A stretch of 48,515 bases of DNA from Collimonas fungivorans. Its GTDB lineage: Bacteria > Pseudomonadota > Gammaproteobacteria > Burkholderiales > Burkholderiaceae_D. Positions 11,813-24,062 of this stretch are shown here, in pieces. A program made the translations under genes and the position numbers. How positions within the stretch are numbered: position 1 is the first letter of the stretch; every line of letters begins with the position of its first letter. The notes under the pieces were generated by a model. The model was given only the letters and a program-made list of their open reading frames with translations. It was not told the DNA's origin and made no database searches. The stretch is from NCBI RefSeq assembly GCF_028292705.1, contig NZ_JAQGLV010000297.1, forward strand, positions 1 through 48,515. The letters are read 5' to 3'.

Positions 11813-12988
11813 TTAGTCGGCTTGCTTGCGCAGGAAAGCCGGAATGTCGTAGGTTTCCATGCCGTTCTTTTCCAAAGCCCGCACCGTGTCGGAAGCCGAC
11901 TCGCGACGCCATACCGCCGGCGCCTTCATGCCTTCGAACGACGAGCTGCCATGTCCCACGGACGCCTGGCCGTGCATCATCGGCTCGTTGTGGGTGCCGG
12001 TACGCATCATCGGCGCCTGCACCAGCTGCACGGCCTTGCGCGCACGGCCCAGGCCGGTCGCCACCACGGTGACGCGGATATCGTCGCCCATGGTTTCGTC
12101 GTAGGCGATGCCTTGGGCAATCGAAGCGTCCGGCGCCGCAAACGCACGCACGGTCGCCATGACTTCCTTGATTTCCTTGCCCTTCAGGCTGCGGCTGGCA
12201 GTGACGTTGACCAGCACCCCGCGGGCGCCGGACAGATCGATGCCATCCAGCAGCGGCGAGGCAACCGCCTGCTCGGCCGCCAGGCGTGCGCGATCGACGC
12301 CGGATGCGGTAGCGGTTCCCATCATGGCCTTGCCCTGTTCGCCCATGATGGTCTTGACGTCATTGAAGTCGACGTTGATGTGGCCCGGCACATTGATGAT
12401 TTCGGCGATCCCGGCGACGGCGTTGTTGAGGACGTCGTCGGCGTGCTGCAGCCATTCCATCATGCTGTCGTCTTCATAAATCTCTTCGAGCTTCTCGTTG
12501 AGAATGATGATCAGCGAATCAACATGCTGGGACAGCGCTTCCAGGCCCTCATCGGCGATGTCCATGCACTTCTGGCCTTCGTAGGAGAACGGCTTGGACA
12601 CCACCGCCACCGTCAGCGCGCCCAGTTCCTTGGCGATCTGCGCCACCACCGGCGCAGCGCCGGTGCCGGTGCCGCCGCCCATGCCGGCAGCGATGAACAC
12701 CATGTGCGCGCCGCGCAATGCGTCTTCGATCCGGCCGCGCGATTCCTCGGCCAGCTGACGACCCACCGACGGCTTCATGCCCGCGCCCAGGCCGGTCTCG
12801 CCGATCTGGATCACGTTATGCGCCTTCGATTGCTTGAGCGCCTGCGCATCGGTGTTGGCGGCGATGAACTCCACTCCTGACACACCCTTGTTGATCATAT
12901 GTTGGACCGCATTGCCGCCGGCGCCACCGACGCCGACAACTTTAATCACGGTGCCCAAAGTTGCATTGTCAAGCATATCGATTTCCAT
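11813..12988 (-). CDS. ftsZ: Cell division protein FtsZ
   Basis: GGAGGNAVQHM; tubulin signature GGGTGTGAAPV; C-terminal YDIPAFLRKQAD. Confidence 0.99.
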   Translation of the reverse strand: MEIDMLDNATLGTVIKVVGVGGAGGNAVQHMINKGVSGVEFIAANTDAQALKQSKAHNVIQIGETGLGAGMKPSVGRQLAEESRGRIEDALRGAHMVFIAAGMGGGTGTGAAPVVAQIAKELGALTVAVVSKPFSYEGQKCMDIADEGLEALSQHVDSLIIILNEKLEEIYEDDSMMEWLQHADDVLNNAVAGIAEIINVPGHINVDFNDVKTIMGEQGKAMMGTATASGVDRARLAAEQAVASPLLDGIDLSGARGVLVNVTASRSLKGKEIKEVMATVRAFAAPDASIAQGIAYDETMGDDIRVTVVATGLGRARKAVQLVQAPMMRTGTHNEPMMHGQASVGHGSSSFEGMKAPAVWRRESASDTVRALEKNGMETYDIPAFLRKQAD

Positions 12989-13109
12989 GATATTTCCTCA
13001 TAAAGATGCAGCATTCAGTCAATAGGCATCACGCGGTGTGAGGCCTAGCAACTGACAACTGCGTGTTGCACAAACAACGTTAAAAACAAATTTCGTAAAC
13101 TAAAAAAAG

Positions 13110-14342
13110 CTAGAAATTACCCAGGAACCATTCCTTCATGCGCTGCCAGATCGCTTTCGCCGACCCTTCCTGGCGTGTCACGATATAGCCGCGCAGGTAT
13201 TGCTTCTTCGCTTCCAGCAGCAGGCCCAGCACAGTCGAATAACGCGGGCTACGCACCACGTCGGCCAGCTGGCCGCGGTAGTCCGGCGTTCCCAGCCGTG
13301 CAGGCTTGAGGAAAATATCCTCCGCCAGCTCGATCATGCCGGGCATCATGGCCGAGCCGCCGGTCAGCACCACTCCGCTCGACAACACCTCTTCGTAACC
13401 CGACTCGCGCACCACCTGGTGCACCAGCGCAAACAGCTCTTCGACCCGCGGCTCGATCACCGCCGCCAATGCCTGGCGCGACAGGGTGCGCGGATTGCGG
13501 TCGCCCAGCCCTGGCACTTCCAGCGTCTCGCCCGGATCGGCCAGGATCTGCTTGGCCACGCCGTAGCGCAGTTTGATTTCTTCCGCCTCGTTGGTCGGCG
13601 TACGCAGCGCCATCGCGATGTCGTTGGTGATCTGGTCGCCGGCAATCGGGATCACCGCGGTATGCCGGATCGCGCCTTCGGTGAACACCGCAACGTCGGT
13701 GGTGCCGCCGCCGATATCAACCAGCACCACACCCAGCTCTTTCTCGTCGGGCGTCAGCACCGCATCGGCCGAGGCCATCGGCTGCAAGATCAGGTCCGAC
13801 ACTTCCAGGCCGCAGCGGCGGATGCACTTGACGATGTTCTGCACCGCCGACACCGCGCCGGTCACGATGTGCACCTTGACTTCCAGTCGGATGCCGCTCA
13901 TGCCGATTGGTTCACGCACATCTTCCTGGCTGTCCACAATAAATTCCTGCGGCACCGTATGCAGCAACTGCTGGTCGGTAGGAATGTTGACCGCCTTCGC
14001 CGTTTCTATAACGCGCGAGACGTCGGCCGCGCTGACTTCCTTGTCCTTGATCGCCACCATGCCGCTGGAATTGAAGCTGCGGATATGGCTGCCTGCGATC
14101 CCGGTGTAGACGTTGCGGATCTTGCAGTCGGCCATCAGCTCCGCTTCTTCCAGCGCACGCTGGATGGACTCGACAGTGGCCTCGATGTTCACCACCACGC
14201 CTTTTTTCAGCCCCTTGGACTCAGCCTGGCCCAAGCCGATGACTTCATGGCGCCCGTCGGACAATACCTCGGCTACCACGGCCACCACCTTGGAGGTGCC
14301 GATGTCGAGACCGACGATCAGGTTTTTTGCGTCTTTTGTCAT
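13110..14342 (-). CDS. ftsA: Cell division protein FtsA
   Basis: LIVGLDIGTSKVVAVVAEV; VDIGGGTTDVAVF; start trimmed to MTKDAKNL. Confidence 0.98.
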   Translation of the reverse strand: MTKDAKNLIVGLDIGTSKVVAVVAEVLSDGRHEVIGLGQAESKGLKKGVVVNIEATVESIQRALEEAELMADCKIRNVYTGIAGSHIRSFNSSGMVAIKDKEVSAADVSRVIETAKAVNIPTDQQLLHTVPQEFIVDSQEDVREPIGMSGIRLEVKVHIVTGAVSAVQNIVKCIRRCGLEVSDLILQPMASADAVLTPDEKELGVVLVDIGGGTTDVAVFTEGAIRHTAVIPIAGDQITNDIAMALRTPTNEAEEIKLRYGVAKQILADPGETLEVPGLGDRNPRTLSRQALAAVIEPRVEELFALVHQVVRESGYEEVLSSGVVLTGGSAMMPGMIELAEDIFLKPARLGTPDYRGQLADVVRSPRYSTVLGLLLEAKKQYLRGYIVTRQEGSAKAIWQRMKEWFLGNF

Positions 14343-14352
14343 AGTGTTTCGC

Positions 14353-15120
14353 TTATTTTTTCTTGCTTCCCAATCCGGTCGACAAGCCACTCGCCTTCAG
14401 CGCCAAGCCATTCGGATACCGCATATCTACACTCTCAATCCGGTTCTGCAAACGCGACAGCAGCTGCGGATAAATCTGCACCAGCCGCTCAACACGATCT
14501 TTCAGCGTGCTCTTGTCTTGCTCACGCCCCAACTCCACCGTCATGCCGTTGTCCAGTTTCACGGTCCACGCATAACGGCTCGACAAATCCACCTCTACCG
14601 GGTTCAGCTTCAACGGCGCAAACCATGCCCGAAAATCCGCCAGCCGCGCCGTGACGTCTTTCTCGCTGCCTTTCGGACCTGACAAGCGCAGCAGTTCGCC
14701 GTCTTCCTCCGCCTCGTCCAGGTTGGCGGTAAATAAATCGCCATACACCGACAGCAGGCGGCCGTCATCGTCCCAGGTGGCCAACGGCTGATGCTCTTCA
14801 ATCGTCACGATCAGCGTGTTCGGCCATTCGCGCTGCACCGCCGCCTTGCGCACCCACGGCACCGATTCGAATGCGCTGCGCACCGTATCCAGGTTAGCCG
14901 TGAAAAAGTTGCCCTTGATGCGCGGCAGCGCGCTGGCGCGGACGATCAACGGATTGACGCGCCGCAGCTCGCTCTGCCCCGCACCTTCGATCCTGATCGT
15001 CTTCAGCGTAAACATCGGACGCTGCGCCAGCCACCAGACGCCCGACGCCAACAATGCGAGCGCAGCCAGTCCCAGCAGGGTGCCGGAAATCGCGTTCAAC
15101 ATTTTGATGTCTTGCCACAT
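14353..15120 (-). CDS. ftsQ: Cell division protein FtsQ (POTRA domain)
   Basis: Single TM near N-terminus; FTLKTIRIEG...LPRIKGNFFTANLDTVRSAFESVPWVRKAAVQREWPNTLIVTIEEHQPLATW. Confidence 0.96.
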   Translation of the reverse strand: MWQDIKMLNAISGTLLGLAALALLASGVWWLAQRPMFTLKTIRIEGAGQSELRRVNPLIVRASALPRIKGNFFTANLDTVRSAFESVPWVRKAAVQREWPNTLIVTIEEHQPLATWDDDGRLLSVYGDLFTANLDEAEEDGELLRLSGPKGSEKDVTARLADFRAWFAPLKLNPVEVDLSSRYAWTVKLDNGMTVELGREQDKSTLKDRVERLVQIYPQLLSRLQNRIESVDMRYPNGLALKASGLSTGLGSKKK

Positions 15121-15179
15121 GGTTATCGACTTTATCGCTTGGATCGTTAAGGTTTTCTATTCAGGTTTTTCCACCCGGA

Positions 15180-16190
15180 TCAGTCCGGTTTCCAGTCTGT
15201 CGACGGCTTCAGGTCCAGCGAGGCCGACTTCAGTATTTCCACACACAGGTCTTCGTAGCTCACACCGTCCGCCTTGGCCGCCATCGGCACCAGCGAATGG
15301 CCGGTCATGCCTGGCGAAGTGTTGATCTCCAGCAGGAACGGTTCGTTGTCGGAAGAGCGCAGCATGAAATCGACCCGCGCCCAGCCTTCGCATCCCAGTG
15401 CATTGAAAGCCTGCACCGCCAGCGACTGTATGCGCTGCGTCAGCGCCTCATCCAGGGGCGCCGGACACAGATACTTGGTGTCGTCGGTAAAATATTTATG
15501 CTGATAGTCGTAATTGCCTTCCGGTGCACGAATCTCGACGATAGGCAAAGCCCGCGCATTGCGGCCGGCGCCCAGCACCGGCACCGTCAGCTCGCGGCCG
15601 GTGACAAATTCTTCCGCCAGTACTTTCTCATCGAATTTGGCGCACAAGGCAAAACCTTCGCTCATGTCCGAATAGCCGACCACCTTGCTGATGCCGATAG
15701 TCGATCCTTCATGCGGCGCTTTCAGCATCAATGGCAAACCCAGCACATCCGGCACCTGGCGCAGTTCTTCGCGGGTTGCGCTGTGCGAATCCAGTACGAT
15801 AAAACGCGGCGTCGGCAAACCCATGCTTTGCCAGATGCGCTTGGTCATGACCTTGTCCATGGCAATCGCCGACGCCATCACGCCCGGTCCTGTATAAGGA
15901 ATGCCGAGCTGCTCCAGCGCGCCCTGCAAAGTCCCGTCTTCGCCGTAGCGGCCATGCAGGGCGATGAACACGCGGTCGAATTTCTCCGCCGCCAGTTCGG
16001 CCAGGCTGCGCTCGCGCGTATCAAACAGATAGGCGTCAACGCCATGGCTTTTCAATGCCTTCAGCACGCCGTTGCCGGACATGATGGAAACTTCGCGCTC
16101 GGCCGAACGGCCGCCGAACAGCACTCCGACTTTGCCGAATTGATGACCTGTCTTTTTTTTGCTCATCGTTTCACTCATCGCTGTACTCAT
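15180..16190 (-). CDS. ddl: D-alanine--D-alanine ligase
   Basis: [49 protein letters not shown]. Confidence 0.98.
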   Translation of the reverse strand: MSTAMSETMSKKKTGHQFGKVGVLFGGRSAEREVSIMSGNGVLKALKSHGVDAYLFDTRERSLAELAAEKFDRVFIALHGRYGEDGTLQGALEQLGIPYTGPGVMASAIAMDKVMTKRIWQSMGLPTPRFIVLDSHSATREELRQVPDVLGLPLMLKAPHEGSTIGISKVVGYSDMSEGFALCAKFDEKVLAEEFVTGRELTVPVLGAGRNARALPIVEIRAPEGNYDYQHKYFTDDTKYLCPAPLDEALTQRIQSLAVQAFNALGCEGWARVDFMLRSSDNEPFLLEINTSPGMTGHSLVPMAAKADGVSYEDLCVEILKSASLDLKPSTDWKPD

Positions 16191-16192
16191 GA

Positions 16193-17599
16193 CTATTGCT
16201 CTACCAATTGCGCCAGTTTGCCGGGCACGCCGCTGATCGAGCCGGCACCCATCGTCATCACTACATCGCCGTCGCGCACCAGGTTCAGGACTGACGCCGG
16301 CATGTCGTTGATGTCTTCCACAAACACCAGTTCGGCCATGCCCGCCACCCGCAACGCATGCGCCAGGGCGCGTCCGTCGGCGGCAATGATCGGCGCTTCG
16401 CCGGCGGCATACACTTCCGCCAGCACCAGCACATCCACCGTCGACAATACTTTTACGAAATCTTCAAACAGGTCGCGGGTACGGGTGTAGCGGTGCGGCT
16501 GGAATACCAGCACCAGGCGCCGTCCGGGATAAGCGCCGCGCGCTGCCGAAATCGTCGCCGCGGTTTCCACCGGGTGATGGCCATAGTCGTCGACCAGGGC
16601 GAATTCGCCGTTTGGCTTGCCGGCGGCGTCATGCAACTTGATTTCGCCGTAGCGCGTGAAGCGGCGGCCGACGCCGTTGAATTCGATCAGCGCTTGCTGG
16701 ATCGCCGCATCCGCAACCCCCAACTCACGTGCAATCGCAATCGCGGCGCAAGCGTTCTGGACGTTGTGCATGCCCGGCTGGTTCAGGCTGATCGGCATCG
16801 CCACATAACCTTTCTGGATCACGGTGAACTGCATGTGGCCGGCTACCGCCTTGGCGTCGATCGCGCGCACGTCGGCGTCCGCATGGAAACCGTAGGTGGT
16901 GATCAGCTTGGAAATCTGCGGCATGATTTCACGTACGTTGGCGTCGTCCATGCACAGCACCGCGACGCCGTAAAACGGCAGGCGCTGCGTAAACTCGACA
17001 AAAGCCTGCTTCAGCTTGCCGAAATCATGGTCATAGGTATCCATGTGGTCGGCATCGATGTTGGTGATCACTTCGATCACCGGCGACAGGTTCAGGAACG
17101 ACGCATCCGATTCATCGGCCTCGGCCACGATGAAGTCGCCCGAACCCAGCTTGGCGTTGGCGCCAGCGCTGGTCAGACGGCCGCCGATGACGAAAGTCGG
17201 ATCCAGGCCGCCCTGCGCCAGCACGCTCGCCACCAGGCTAGTGGTTGTCGTCTTGCCATGGGTGCCGGCAATCGCGATGCCGCGCTTCAGGCGCATCAGT
17301 TCCGCCAGCATGACCGCGCGCGGCACGATCGGAATGTGCTTCTCGCGCGCAGCGACCACTTCCGGATTGTCCGCCTGCACCGCGGTCGATGTGACGATCG
17401 CGTGCGCCTGCTCGATATTCGCGGCAGCATGGCCGCGGCTGACTTTGGCGCCAAGGCTGACCAGGCGACGGGTCGCGGCGTTATCGCCAAGATCGGAACC
17501 GGAAATCGTATAGCCGAGATTGAGCAGCACCTCCGCGATGCCGCTCATGCCACTACCGCCGATACCGACGAAATGTATGTTTTTTACTTTATGCTTCAT
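16193..17599 (-). CDS. murC: UDP-N-acetylmuramate--L-alanine ligase
   Basis: [48 protein letters not shown]. Confidence 0.99.
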   Translation of the reverse strand: MKHKVKNIHFVGIGGSGMSGIAEVLLNLGYTISGSDLGDNAATRRLVSLGAKVSRGHAAANIEQAHAIVTSTAVQADNPEVVAAREKHIPIVPRAVMLAELMRLKRGIAIAGTHGKTTTTSLVASVLAQGGLDPTFVIGGRLTSAGANAKLGSGDFIVAEADESDASFLNLSPVIEVITNIDADHMDTYDHDFGKLKQAFVEFTQRLPFYGVAVLCMDDANVREIMPQISKLITTYGFHADADVRAIDAKAVAGHMQFTVIQKGYVAMPISLNQPGMHNVQNACAAIAIARELGVADAAIQQALIEFNGVGRRFTRYGEIKLHDAAGKPNGEFALVDDYGHHPVETAATISAARGAYPGRRLVLVFQPHRYTRTRDLFEDFVKVLSTVDVLVLAEVYAAGEAPIIAADGRALAHALRVAGMAELVFVEDINDMPASVLNLVRDGDVVMTMGAGSISGVPGKLAQLVEQ

Positions 17600-17608
17600 G
17601 GTCTTTAC

Positions 17609-18697
17609 TCATTGCGCACCTGCCAATTCTTCGAGGACCTGCGCGATCGCCTGGTTGGCGTCGCGCCGGCCGTTTTCATATGCTGCCTGCGCCATCGTCT
17701 GGCAGTCCTGGCGCGAGATCCGCGTCAGCAACTCGGCCAGGCGCTCTTTGCTCAAGTCTGTCTGCGGCAAATGAATCGCCGCTTTCTGGGTTGCCATCCA
17801 GCGTGCATTGTCGCGCTGGTGCGAAGTGGTCGACGCCACCAGCGGCACCAGCACGCTGGCGACGCCGGCCGCTGTCAGTTCCGAAATCGTGATCGCGCCG
17901 GCGCGGCAAATCACCAGGTCGGCGTCGGCATAACGGCGCGGCATGTCGTCGATGAACGCCACTACCTCCGCTGTCACGCCAGCGGCAGCATAAGCGCTGC
18001 GCAAGGCATCGATATGCTGCTTGCCGGACTGATGCGTGATGCTGGGACGCAGGTCGACCGGAATCAAGGCCAGCGCCGCCGGCAAACAATCGTTGAGCGC
18101 CTTCGCGCCCAGGCTGCCGCCCACCACCAGCAAGCGCAAAGGACCGATGCGGCCGCCGTAACGCTCGGCCGGCAATGGCAGCGCCAGGATTTCCTTGCGC
18201 ACCGGGTTGCCGGTGACCAGCGCCTTGCTTGCGGCTTTGCCAAAATCCGCCGGGAATCCGAACAGCACCCGTTGCGCCAGCGGCGTCAGGGTCTTGTTCG
18301 ACAACAGCAACGCCGCGTCGGCGTTCACCAGCACCAGCGGCACGCCGCGCAAGCGCGCCATCGCTCCGCCCGGCACCGTCACGTAACCGCCCATGCCCAG
18401 CACCACATCGGCCTGGCGCCGGCCCAGGATGCGGAAACAGGCGGGGAAACTGGCCAGCAAGCGCCAGGCGCCGCGCAAGGTATGCGCCAGGCCTTTGCCG
18501 CGCAGGCCGGAGAAGGTGATCTGGTCCATCTCGATGCCGTGCTGCGGCACCAGGTCGCGCTCCATGCCGTGGGTAGTCCCCAGCCAGCTGACTTGCCAGC
18601 CGCGCGCACGCATGGTGTCGGCAATCGCCAGGCCGGGAAATATGTGGCCGCCGGTGCCTGCCGCCATGATCAATAGACGTTTTGTGCTGAGGCTCAT
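17609..18697 (-). CDS. murG: UDP-GlcNAc:undecaprenyl-PP-MurNAc-pentapeptide GlcNAc transferase
   Basis: [58 protein letters not shown]. Confidence 0.98.
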   Translation of the reverse strand: MSLSTKRLLIMAAGTGGHIFPGLAIADTMRARGWQVSWLGTTHGMERDLVPQHGIEMDQITFSGLRGKGLAHTLRGAWRLLASFPACFRILGRRQADVVLGMGGYVTVPGGAMARLRGVPLVLVNADAALLLSNKTLTPLAQRVLFGFPADFGKAASKALVTGNPVRKEILALPLPAERYGGRIGPLRLLVVGGSLGAKALNDCLPAALALIPVDLRPSITHQSGKQHIDALRSAYAAAGVTAEVVAFIDDMPRRYADADLVICRAGAITISELTAAGVASVLVPLVASTTSHQRDNARWMATQKAAIHLPQTDLSKERLAELLTRISRQDCQTMAQAAYENGRRDANQAIAQVLEELAGAQ

Positions 18698-19929
18698 GCC
18701 CGTCCCCCGCGCATCAGAACCCGGTTTTCGTAATCGATGCGCAGCAAGATCGCCAGGCCGACGCAATTGATCAGCACCCCGGAGCCGCCGTAGCTCATCA
18801 GCGGCAAGGTCAAGCCCTTGGTCGGCAGCAAACCCAGGTTGACGCCCATGTTGATGAAAGTCTGCACGCCGATCCAGATCCCTATGCCCTTGGCCGTCAA
18901 GCCGGCAAAAGTCTGGTCCATGGCGATCGCCTGGCGGCCGATTTCAAAAGAGCGCTTGATGATCCAGTAAAACAGCATGACCACCACCAGCACGCCGGCA
19001 AATCCCAGTTCTTCGCCGATCACCGCCAGCAGGAAGTCGGTATGCGCTTCCGGCAGGTAATGCAGTTTCTCGACGCTGGCGCCGAGGCCGACGCCGAACA
19101 GTTCGCCGCGGCCGAAGGCGATCAGCGAATGCGACAGCTGATAGGCCTTGCCCAGAGCATTTTCTTCTGCCCACGGATTCAGGTAAGCGAAGATCCGCTC
19201 GCGCCGCCATGGCGACAGCCAGATCACCAGAGTGAACATGCCGGCCAGCATGGCGCCTATGCCGCCGAACCAGACGCCGTTGATCCCGCCCAGGAACAGG
19301 ATGCCCATCGCAATGCAGACGATCACGCCGAGCGCGCCGAGATCCGGCTCCAGCATCAGCAGCAGGCCAACCAGCCCGACCGCGGCGGTCATCGGCAGGA
19401 ATCCCTTGGTCAGCTTGTGCATCACTTCCTGCTTGCGCACCGTATAGTTGGCGGCGTACAGGACAATGAACAGCTTCATCAATTCCGACGGCTGCAGGTT
19501 GAATACGCGGAACGACAGCCAGCGCTTGGCGCCGTTGACGCCGCGCCCCAGGCCCGGCACCAGCACCATCGCCAGCAAGATCAGGGTAATCACGAACAGG
19601 TACGGCGCCCAGCGCTGCCAGGTGGCGATCGGGATGCGGAAGGTCACCAGCCCGGCCAGCAGCGAAACGCCGATGAAAATCGCCTGCCGCACCAGGAAAT
19701 GGCCGTTGGTATAGTTCGAATACTTGGGCGAATCCGGCAGCGCGATCGAGGCCGAATACACCATCACCAGGCCGAACAGCATCAACAGCACGACCACCCA
19801 CACCAGCGGCTGGTCGTACTCCATCATTTTCGAACGCTGGACGCCGGGTTTCTGGCTGTCGAGCGTGCGCGGCCGCGACGGCGCTTGATCCGTCGGCTTG
19901 CCTGAAAATGATGGGAAGGCGAATTTCAT
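18694..19929 (-). CDS. ftsW: Peptidoglycan glycosyltransferase FtsW
   Basis: Multi-TM SEDS protein; [43 protein letters not shown]. Confidence 0.98.
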   Translation of the reverse strand: MKFAFPSFSGKPTDQAPSRPRTLDSQKPGVQRSKMMEYDQPLVWVVVLLMLFGLVMVYSASIALPDSPKYSNYTNGHFLVRQAIFIGVSLLAGLVTFRIPIATWQRWAPYLFVITLILLAMVLVPGLGRGVNGAKRWLSFRVFNLQPSELMKLFIVLYAANYTVRKQEVMHKLTKGFLPMTAAVGLVGLLLMLEPDLGALGVIVCIAMGILFLGGINGVWFGGIGAMLAGMFTLVIWLSPWRRERIFAYLNPWAEENALGKAYQLSHSLIAFGRGELFGVGLGASVEKLHYLPEAHTDFLLAVIGEELGFAGVLVVVMLFYWIIKRSFEIGRQAIAMDQTFAGLTAKGIGIWIGVQTFINMGVNLGLLPTKGLTLPLMSYGGSGVLINCVGLAILLRIDYENRVLMRGGRA

Positions 19930-21452
19930 AGCCCAACCTCGCCGCGCGACAAAGCCAGCTCACGTACGGCATCGACGAATACTTGCGCGCGATGGGCGTA
20001 ATTACGGAACATGTCGAAACTGGCGCAAGCCGGCGACAGCAATACCGCATCGCCCGCATGCGCCAATTCGGCGGCGCGCGTCACCGCCTCTCCCAGCGTG
20101 GCGCAATCCACCATGGCGATACCTGCCGCCTGTTTTTCGACCGCGGCGCGGATCACCGGCGCATCGCGGCCAATCAGCAGCAACGCGCGGCCGTAGGTGG
20201 CCAGCGGCGCCGCCAGCGGGGCAAAATCCTGTCCCTTGCCGTCGCCGCCGGCGATCAGCAGCAGGCGGCTGGCATTACCGTCACCATCACAGCCGCGCCC
20301 CAGGCCGTTCAAAGCCGCCACCGTGGCGCCGACATTGGTGCCTTTGCTGTCATCGTAATATTCGACGCCGCCGATCGTCGTCACCAGTTCGACCCGGTGC
20401 GGCTCGCCGTGATACTCGCGCAAGCCGTGCAGCAACGGCGCAAAAGGCAGGTCGATGGCGCGGCACAAGGCCAGCGCGGCCAGCGCGTTGGCGGCATTGT
20501 GGCGGCCACGGATCCGCAGCGCGTCGGCCGGCATCAGGTGTTTTACTGAAACCGGCAGCAAGGCCAGTTGTTCCTTCTTGCTGCGCCGCTTTTCGACACG
20601 TTCCTCTTCGTCGCCCGGCACCGCCACCGACAGCCACTGCATGCCGTTGTCGCTCACCAGGCCGAAACAGTCGCCGTCCAGCGGCTCGTCGAAACCGAAA
20701 CTGATGCTGTTGGCGTTGTTGAACTGCATCGTCAATGGATCGTCGCGATTCAGCACCCGTATCGTATCGGCGCTGAAAATGCGCGCCTTGTCGGCCACAT
20801 AGGATTCCATGTCGCCGTGCCAGTCCAGGTGGTCCTGGGTGATGTTCAGGATGGTTGCAGCATCGGCGTGCAGGTTGCAGGTGGCATGCAGCTGGAAGCT
20901 GGACAGTTCCAGCACCCAGACCTGTGGCAAGGCGTCTTTTTCCAGCGCGCTGCGCAAGACATCCAGCGCCGCCGGGCTGATATTGCCGGCCACCTGCACC
21001 GTCAGGCCGGCGCGCTCGCACAGCAGGCCGGTCAGGCTGGTGACCGTGGTCTTGCCGTTGGTGCCGGTGATGGCAATCACCTTCGGCGTATACGAACGGC
21101 TCTCGCGCAATGCCGCCAGGGCTTGCGCAAATACTTCGATTTCACCCCATACCGGGATGTTGCGGTCAGTCGCCGCCGACAGGATTTCCTTCAGCTCGCC
21201 GGTAGGCGCCAGGCCCGGGCTGGTGACAGCGAAGTCGATGCCGTCCAGCAGGTCGACGGCAAAACCGCCTTCTGCGCCGGAGGCGACGAATTCCACCGCC
21301 GGAATTGCCTGTTGCAGCAGCGGCAGGCGTTCCGGTGCGCTGCGGGTATCCGCCACGCGCAGCGTCGCACCGCAGTGCGCCAGCCACAATGCGGATGCCA
21401 GGCCCGATTCTCCGAGCCCTAATACCAGAACATGTTTACCCGTGTAATCCAT
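19926..21452 (-). CDS. murD: UDP-N-acetylmuramoyl-L-alanine--D-glutamate ligase
   Basis: [54 protein letters not shown]. Confidence 0.98.
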   Translation of the reverse strand: MDYTGKHVLVLGLGESGLASALWLAHCGATLRVADTRSAPERLPLLQQAIPAVEFVASGAEGGFAVDLLDGIDFAVTSPGLAPTGELKEILSAATDRNIPVWGEIEVFAQALAALRESRSYTPKVIAITGTNGKTTVTSLTGLLCERAGLTVQVAGNISPAALDVLRSALEKDALPQVWVLELSSFQLHATCNLHADAATILNITQDHLDWHGDMESYVADKARIFSADTIRVLNRDDPLTMQFNNANSISFGFDEPLDGDCFGLVSDNGMQWLSVAVPGDEEERVEKRRSKKEQLALLPVSVKHLMPADALRIRGRHNAANALAALALCRAIDLPFAPLLHGLREYHGEPHRVELVTTIGGVEYYDDSKGTNVGATVAALNGLGRGCDGDGNASRLLLIAGGDGKGQDFAPLAAPLATYGRALLLIGRDAPVIRAAVEKQAAGIAMVDCATLGEAVTRAAELAHAGDAVLLSPACASFDMFRNYAHRAQVFVDAVRELALSRGEVGL

Positions 21453-21472
21453 TACCGCCGCTTACCTTCCGC

Positions 21473-22642
21473 TTACCTGAGCTTCAGAGTTGAAAGTCCA
21501 AACAGCACCAGCATCATCGAGATGATCCAGAAACGCACCACAACCTGCGTTTCCTTCCAGCCTTTTTGTTCATAGTGATGGTGCAGAGGCGCCATCAGCA
21601 ATACCCGGCGGCCGACGCCGAAACGCTTTTTCGTGTACTTGAAATAGATTACCTGCAACATCACCGACAAAGTCTCTACAACAAAAATACCGCCCATAAT
21701 GAACAGCACGATTTCCTGGCGCACGATCACCGCCACGGTGCCGAGCGCGCCGCCCAAGGCCAGCGCGCCGACATCGCCCATGAAGACCTGGGCTGGATAG
21801 GCGTTGTACCAAAGGAAGGCAAGTCCGGCGCCGGCCATCGCGCCGCAGAAAATCAGCAGTTCGCCCGCGCCCGGGATATGCGGGATCAGCAGGTATTTGG
21901 CGAAAGTCACGTTACCGGTCAGATAGGCGAACAAACCCAGCGCAGCCCCTACCATCACGGTCGGCATGATCGCCAGGCCGTCCAGGCCGTCGGTCAGGTT
22001 GACTGCATTGCTGGTGCCGACGATGACGAAATAAGTCAGGGCCATGAAACCCCAGACCCCCAGCGGATAGCTGATGGTCTTGAAAAACGGCACGATCAGG
22101 TCGGCCTTGGGCGGCAAGTCCAGGCTGAAACCGGACTCGACCCAAGCCACAAACAGATCCCAGACCTGGGTATTGTTCGGCGCCGACACCGAGAACGCCA
22201 GGTAGATCGCCGCCACCACGCCGATCACGGATTGCCAGAAATATTTTTCGCGCGAACGCATGCCGTTCGGATCCTTGTAGACCACCTTGCGGTAATCGTC
22301 GACCCAGCCGATGGTGCCGAAACCCAGCGTCACTACCAGCACGATCCAGACAAAACGGTTGCCCAGGTCGCTCCACAGCAAGGTCGAGATGCCGATCGCA
22401 ATCAAGATCAGTACGCCGCCCATGGTTGGCGTACCGGATTTGATCAAGTGCGTTTGCGGACCGTCGGTGCGCACTGCCTGCCCGACCTTCAGGCGCGCCA
22501 GCATGCGGATCACGCCAGGTCCTGCGATCAGGCCGATCATCAACGCCGTCAACGTCGCGAACACGGCGCGAAAGGTGATGAAGTTGAAGACGCGCAGGAA
22601 ACTGAAATCCTGCTGAAAATTTTGTGCCAGCCATAGCAGCAT
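21473..22642 (-). CDS. mraY: Phospho-MurNAc-pentapeptide-transferase
   Basis: [49 protein letters not shown]; start trimmed to [10 protein letters not shown]. Confidence 0.99.
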   Translation of the reverse strand: MLLWLAQNFQQDFSFLRVFNFITFRAVFATLTALMIGLIAGPGVIRMLARLKVGQAVRTDGPQTHLIKSGTPTMGGVLILIAIGISTLLWSDLGNRFVWIVLVVTLGFGTIGWVDDYRKVVYKDPNGMRSREKYFWQSVIGVVAAIYLAFSVSAPNNTQVWDLFVAWVESGFSLDLPPKADLIVPFFKTISYPLGVWGFMALTYFVIVGTSNAVNLTDGLDGLAIMPTVMVGAALGLFAYLTGNVTFAKYLLIPHIPGAGELLIFCGAMAGAGLAFLWYNAYPAQVFMGDVGALALGGALGTVAVIVRQEIVLFIMGGIFVVETLSVMLQVIYFKYTKKRFGVGRRVLLMAPLHHHYEQKGWKETQVVVRFWIISMMLVLFGLSTLKLR

Positions 22643-22643
22643 G

Positions 22644-24062
22644 TTAGTGAGTCCCCTCAGATGTTGTACCGACCAGATGCTGGACAGCACGCTCCATTTT
22701 CATGAAGCGCGACCCTTTGATCAGCACCGTGGTGTCCGGCGTCATGGTCGCATCGAGCGCGGCTAGCAACGCTGCGATGTCGTTAAAGTGTTGTGCCTGC
22801 GGACCGAAGGCGGCGCTGGCGTCAGCCGCCATGTCGCCCAGGGTGAACAGCCGGGCGATGCCGCGCTGCTGTGCATACGCGCCGATTTCCTGGTGGAATT
22901 CGCGTCCTTCGTTGCCGACTTCGCCCATGTCGCCCAGCACCAGCAAACGCGGCGCGGCCGATTGCGCCAGCACATCGATGGCGGCCCGCACCGAATCCGG
23001 ATTGGCGTTGTAGGTGTCGTCGATCACCAGCGCGCCGGCACAGCCGGCTGCTGTCGCCAGCTTGCGTTGCAGGCGGCCGCTGACCGGCGCAAAGGTTTCC
23101 AGGCCGCGCTTGATCGCGGCGACGTCGATGCCGATCGCCAGAGTGCAGGCGATGGCGGCAAGCGCGTTGCGCACATTGTGTTCGCCGGCGGCGGCCAGCT
23201 GCAAAGCGAATATTTGCGGGCCACCCGCGGTGGCGAAGGTAACGATCAGGTCGCTGCCGAAACCATGCGCCGCGCCAGTGTAGCTGCAGCTGACATCGGC
23301 GTCGGCGGTCAGGCCGAAACTGATGCTGCCGGCCTTGCCGGCGGCATAACCGCGCCACAGGCCGGAATACGGATCGTCAGCCGGGAACACCGCAATGCCG
23401 CTGGCCGGCAAGCCGCGTATCACGCTGCCGTTTTCTTCGGCGACCGCGGCGACGCTGGCCATGAACTCCTGGTGCTCGCGCTGGGCGTTGTTGACCAGCG
23501 CTACCGTCGGTTCGGCCAGCGCTGTCAGCAGCGCGATTTCGCCGGGATGGTTCATGCCGAGCTCGATCACGGCAGCCTGGTGGCCGGCCTCCAGCCGCAG
23601 CAAGGTCAGCGGTACGCCGATCTCGTTATTGAAATTGCCGCGCGTCGCCAGCGATTTTTCCGCGCCAAAAGCCGCGACCAGGATCGCGGCGATCATTTCC
23701 TTGACGGTGGTCTTGCCGTTGCTGCCGGTGACCGCAATCAGCGGCAGCGTGAATTGCTGCCGCCAGCGCTGCCCTATCGTACCGAGTGCAACCCGGGTGT
23801 CGCTCACCACCAGCGCCGGCACTGCCAGCGCGGCCAATGTAGCCGGTGTGCGTTCCACCACCACCGCGGCCGCACCTTGGGCGATCACCTGGTCCAGGAA
23901 ATCGTGGGCGTCGAAACGCTCGCCGCGCAAGGCGACAAACACGCAGCCTGGCGTCACCGCACGGCTGTCCGTGCACAAGCCGTTGACCACGACCTGGTCC
24001 TGGCCGGCGCCAACCGAAGGTAATCCCAGCCACGCTTGCAATTGCGACAATGAGACGTTCAT
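22644..24062 (-). CDS. murF: UDP-MurNAc-tripeptide--D-alanyl-D-alanine ligase
   Basis: [47 protein letters not shown]. Confidence 0.98.
   Translation of the reverse strand: MNVSLSQLQAWLGLPSVGAGQDQVVVNGLCTDSRAVTPGCVFVALRGERFDAHDFLDQVIAQGAAAVVVERTPATLAALAVPALVVSDTRVALGTIGQRWRQQFTLPLIAVTGSNGKTTVKEMIAAILVAAFGAEKSLATRGNFNNEIGVPLTLLRLEAGHQAAVIELGMNHPGEIALLTALAEPTVALVNNAQREHQEFMASVAAVAEENGSVIRGLPASGIAVFPADDPYSGLWRGYAAGKAGSISFGLTADADVSCSYTGAAHGFGSDLIVTFATAGGPQIFALQLAAAGEHNVRNALAAIACTLAIGIDVAAIKRGLETFAPVSGRLQRKLATAAGCAGALVIDDTYNANPDSVRAAIDVLAQSAAPRLLVLGDMGEVGNEGREFHQEIGAYAQQRGIARLFTLGDMAADASAAFGPQAQHFNDIAALLAALDATMTPDTTVLIKGSRFMKMERAVQHLVGTTSEGTH

Noticed and set aside
13030-13105. Possible ftsZ-specific promoter in the ftsA-ftsZ spacer
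   Set aside because: AT-rich spacer is suggestive, but I could not identify a convincing -35/-10 pair with correct spacing.
16358-18676. 772-aa + strand ORF antisense to murC/murG
   Set aside because: Same artefact: low-information antisense frame over two well-recognised genes.
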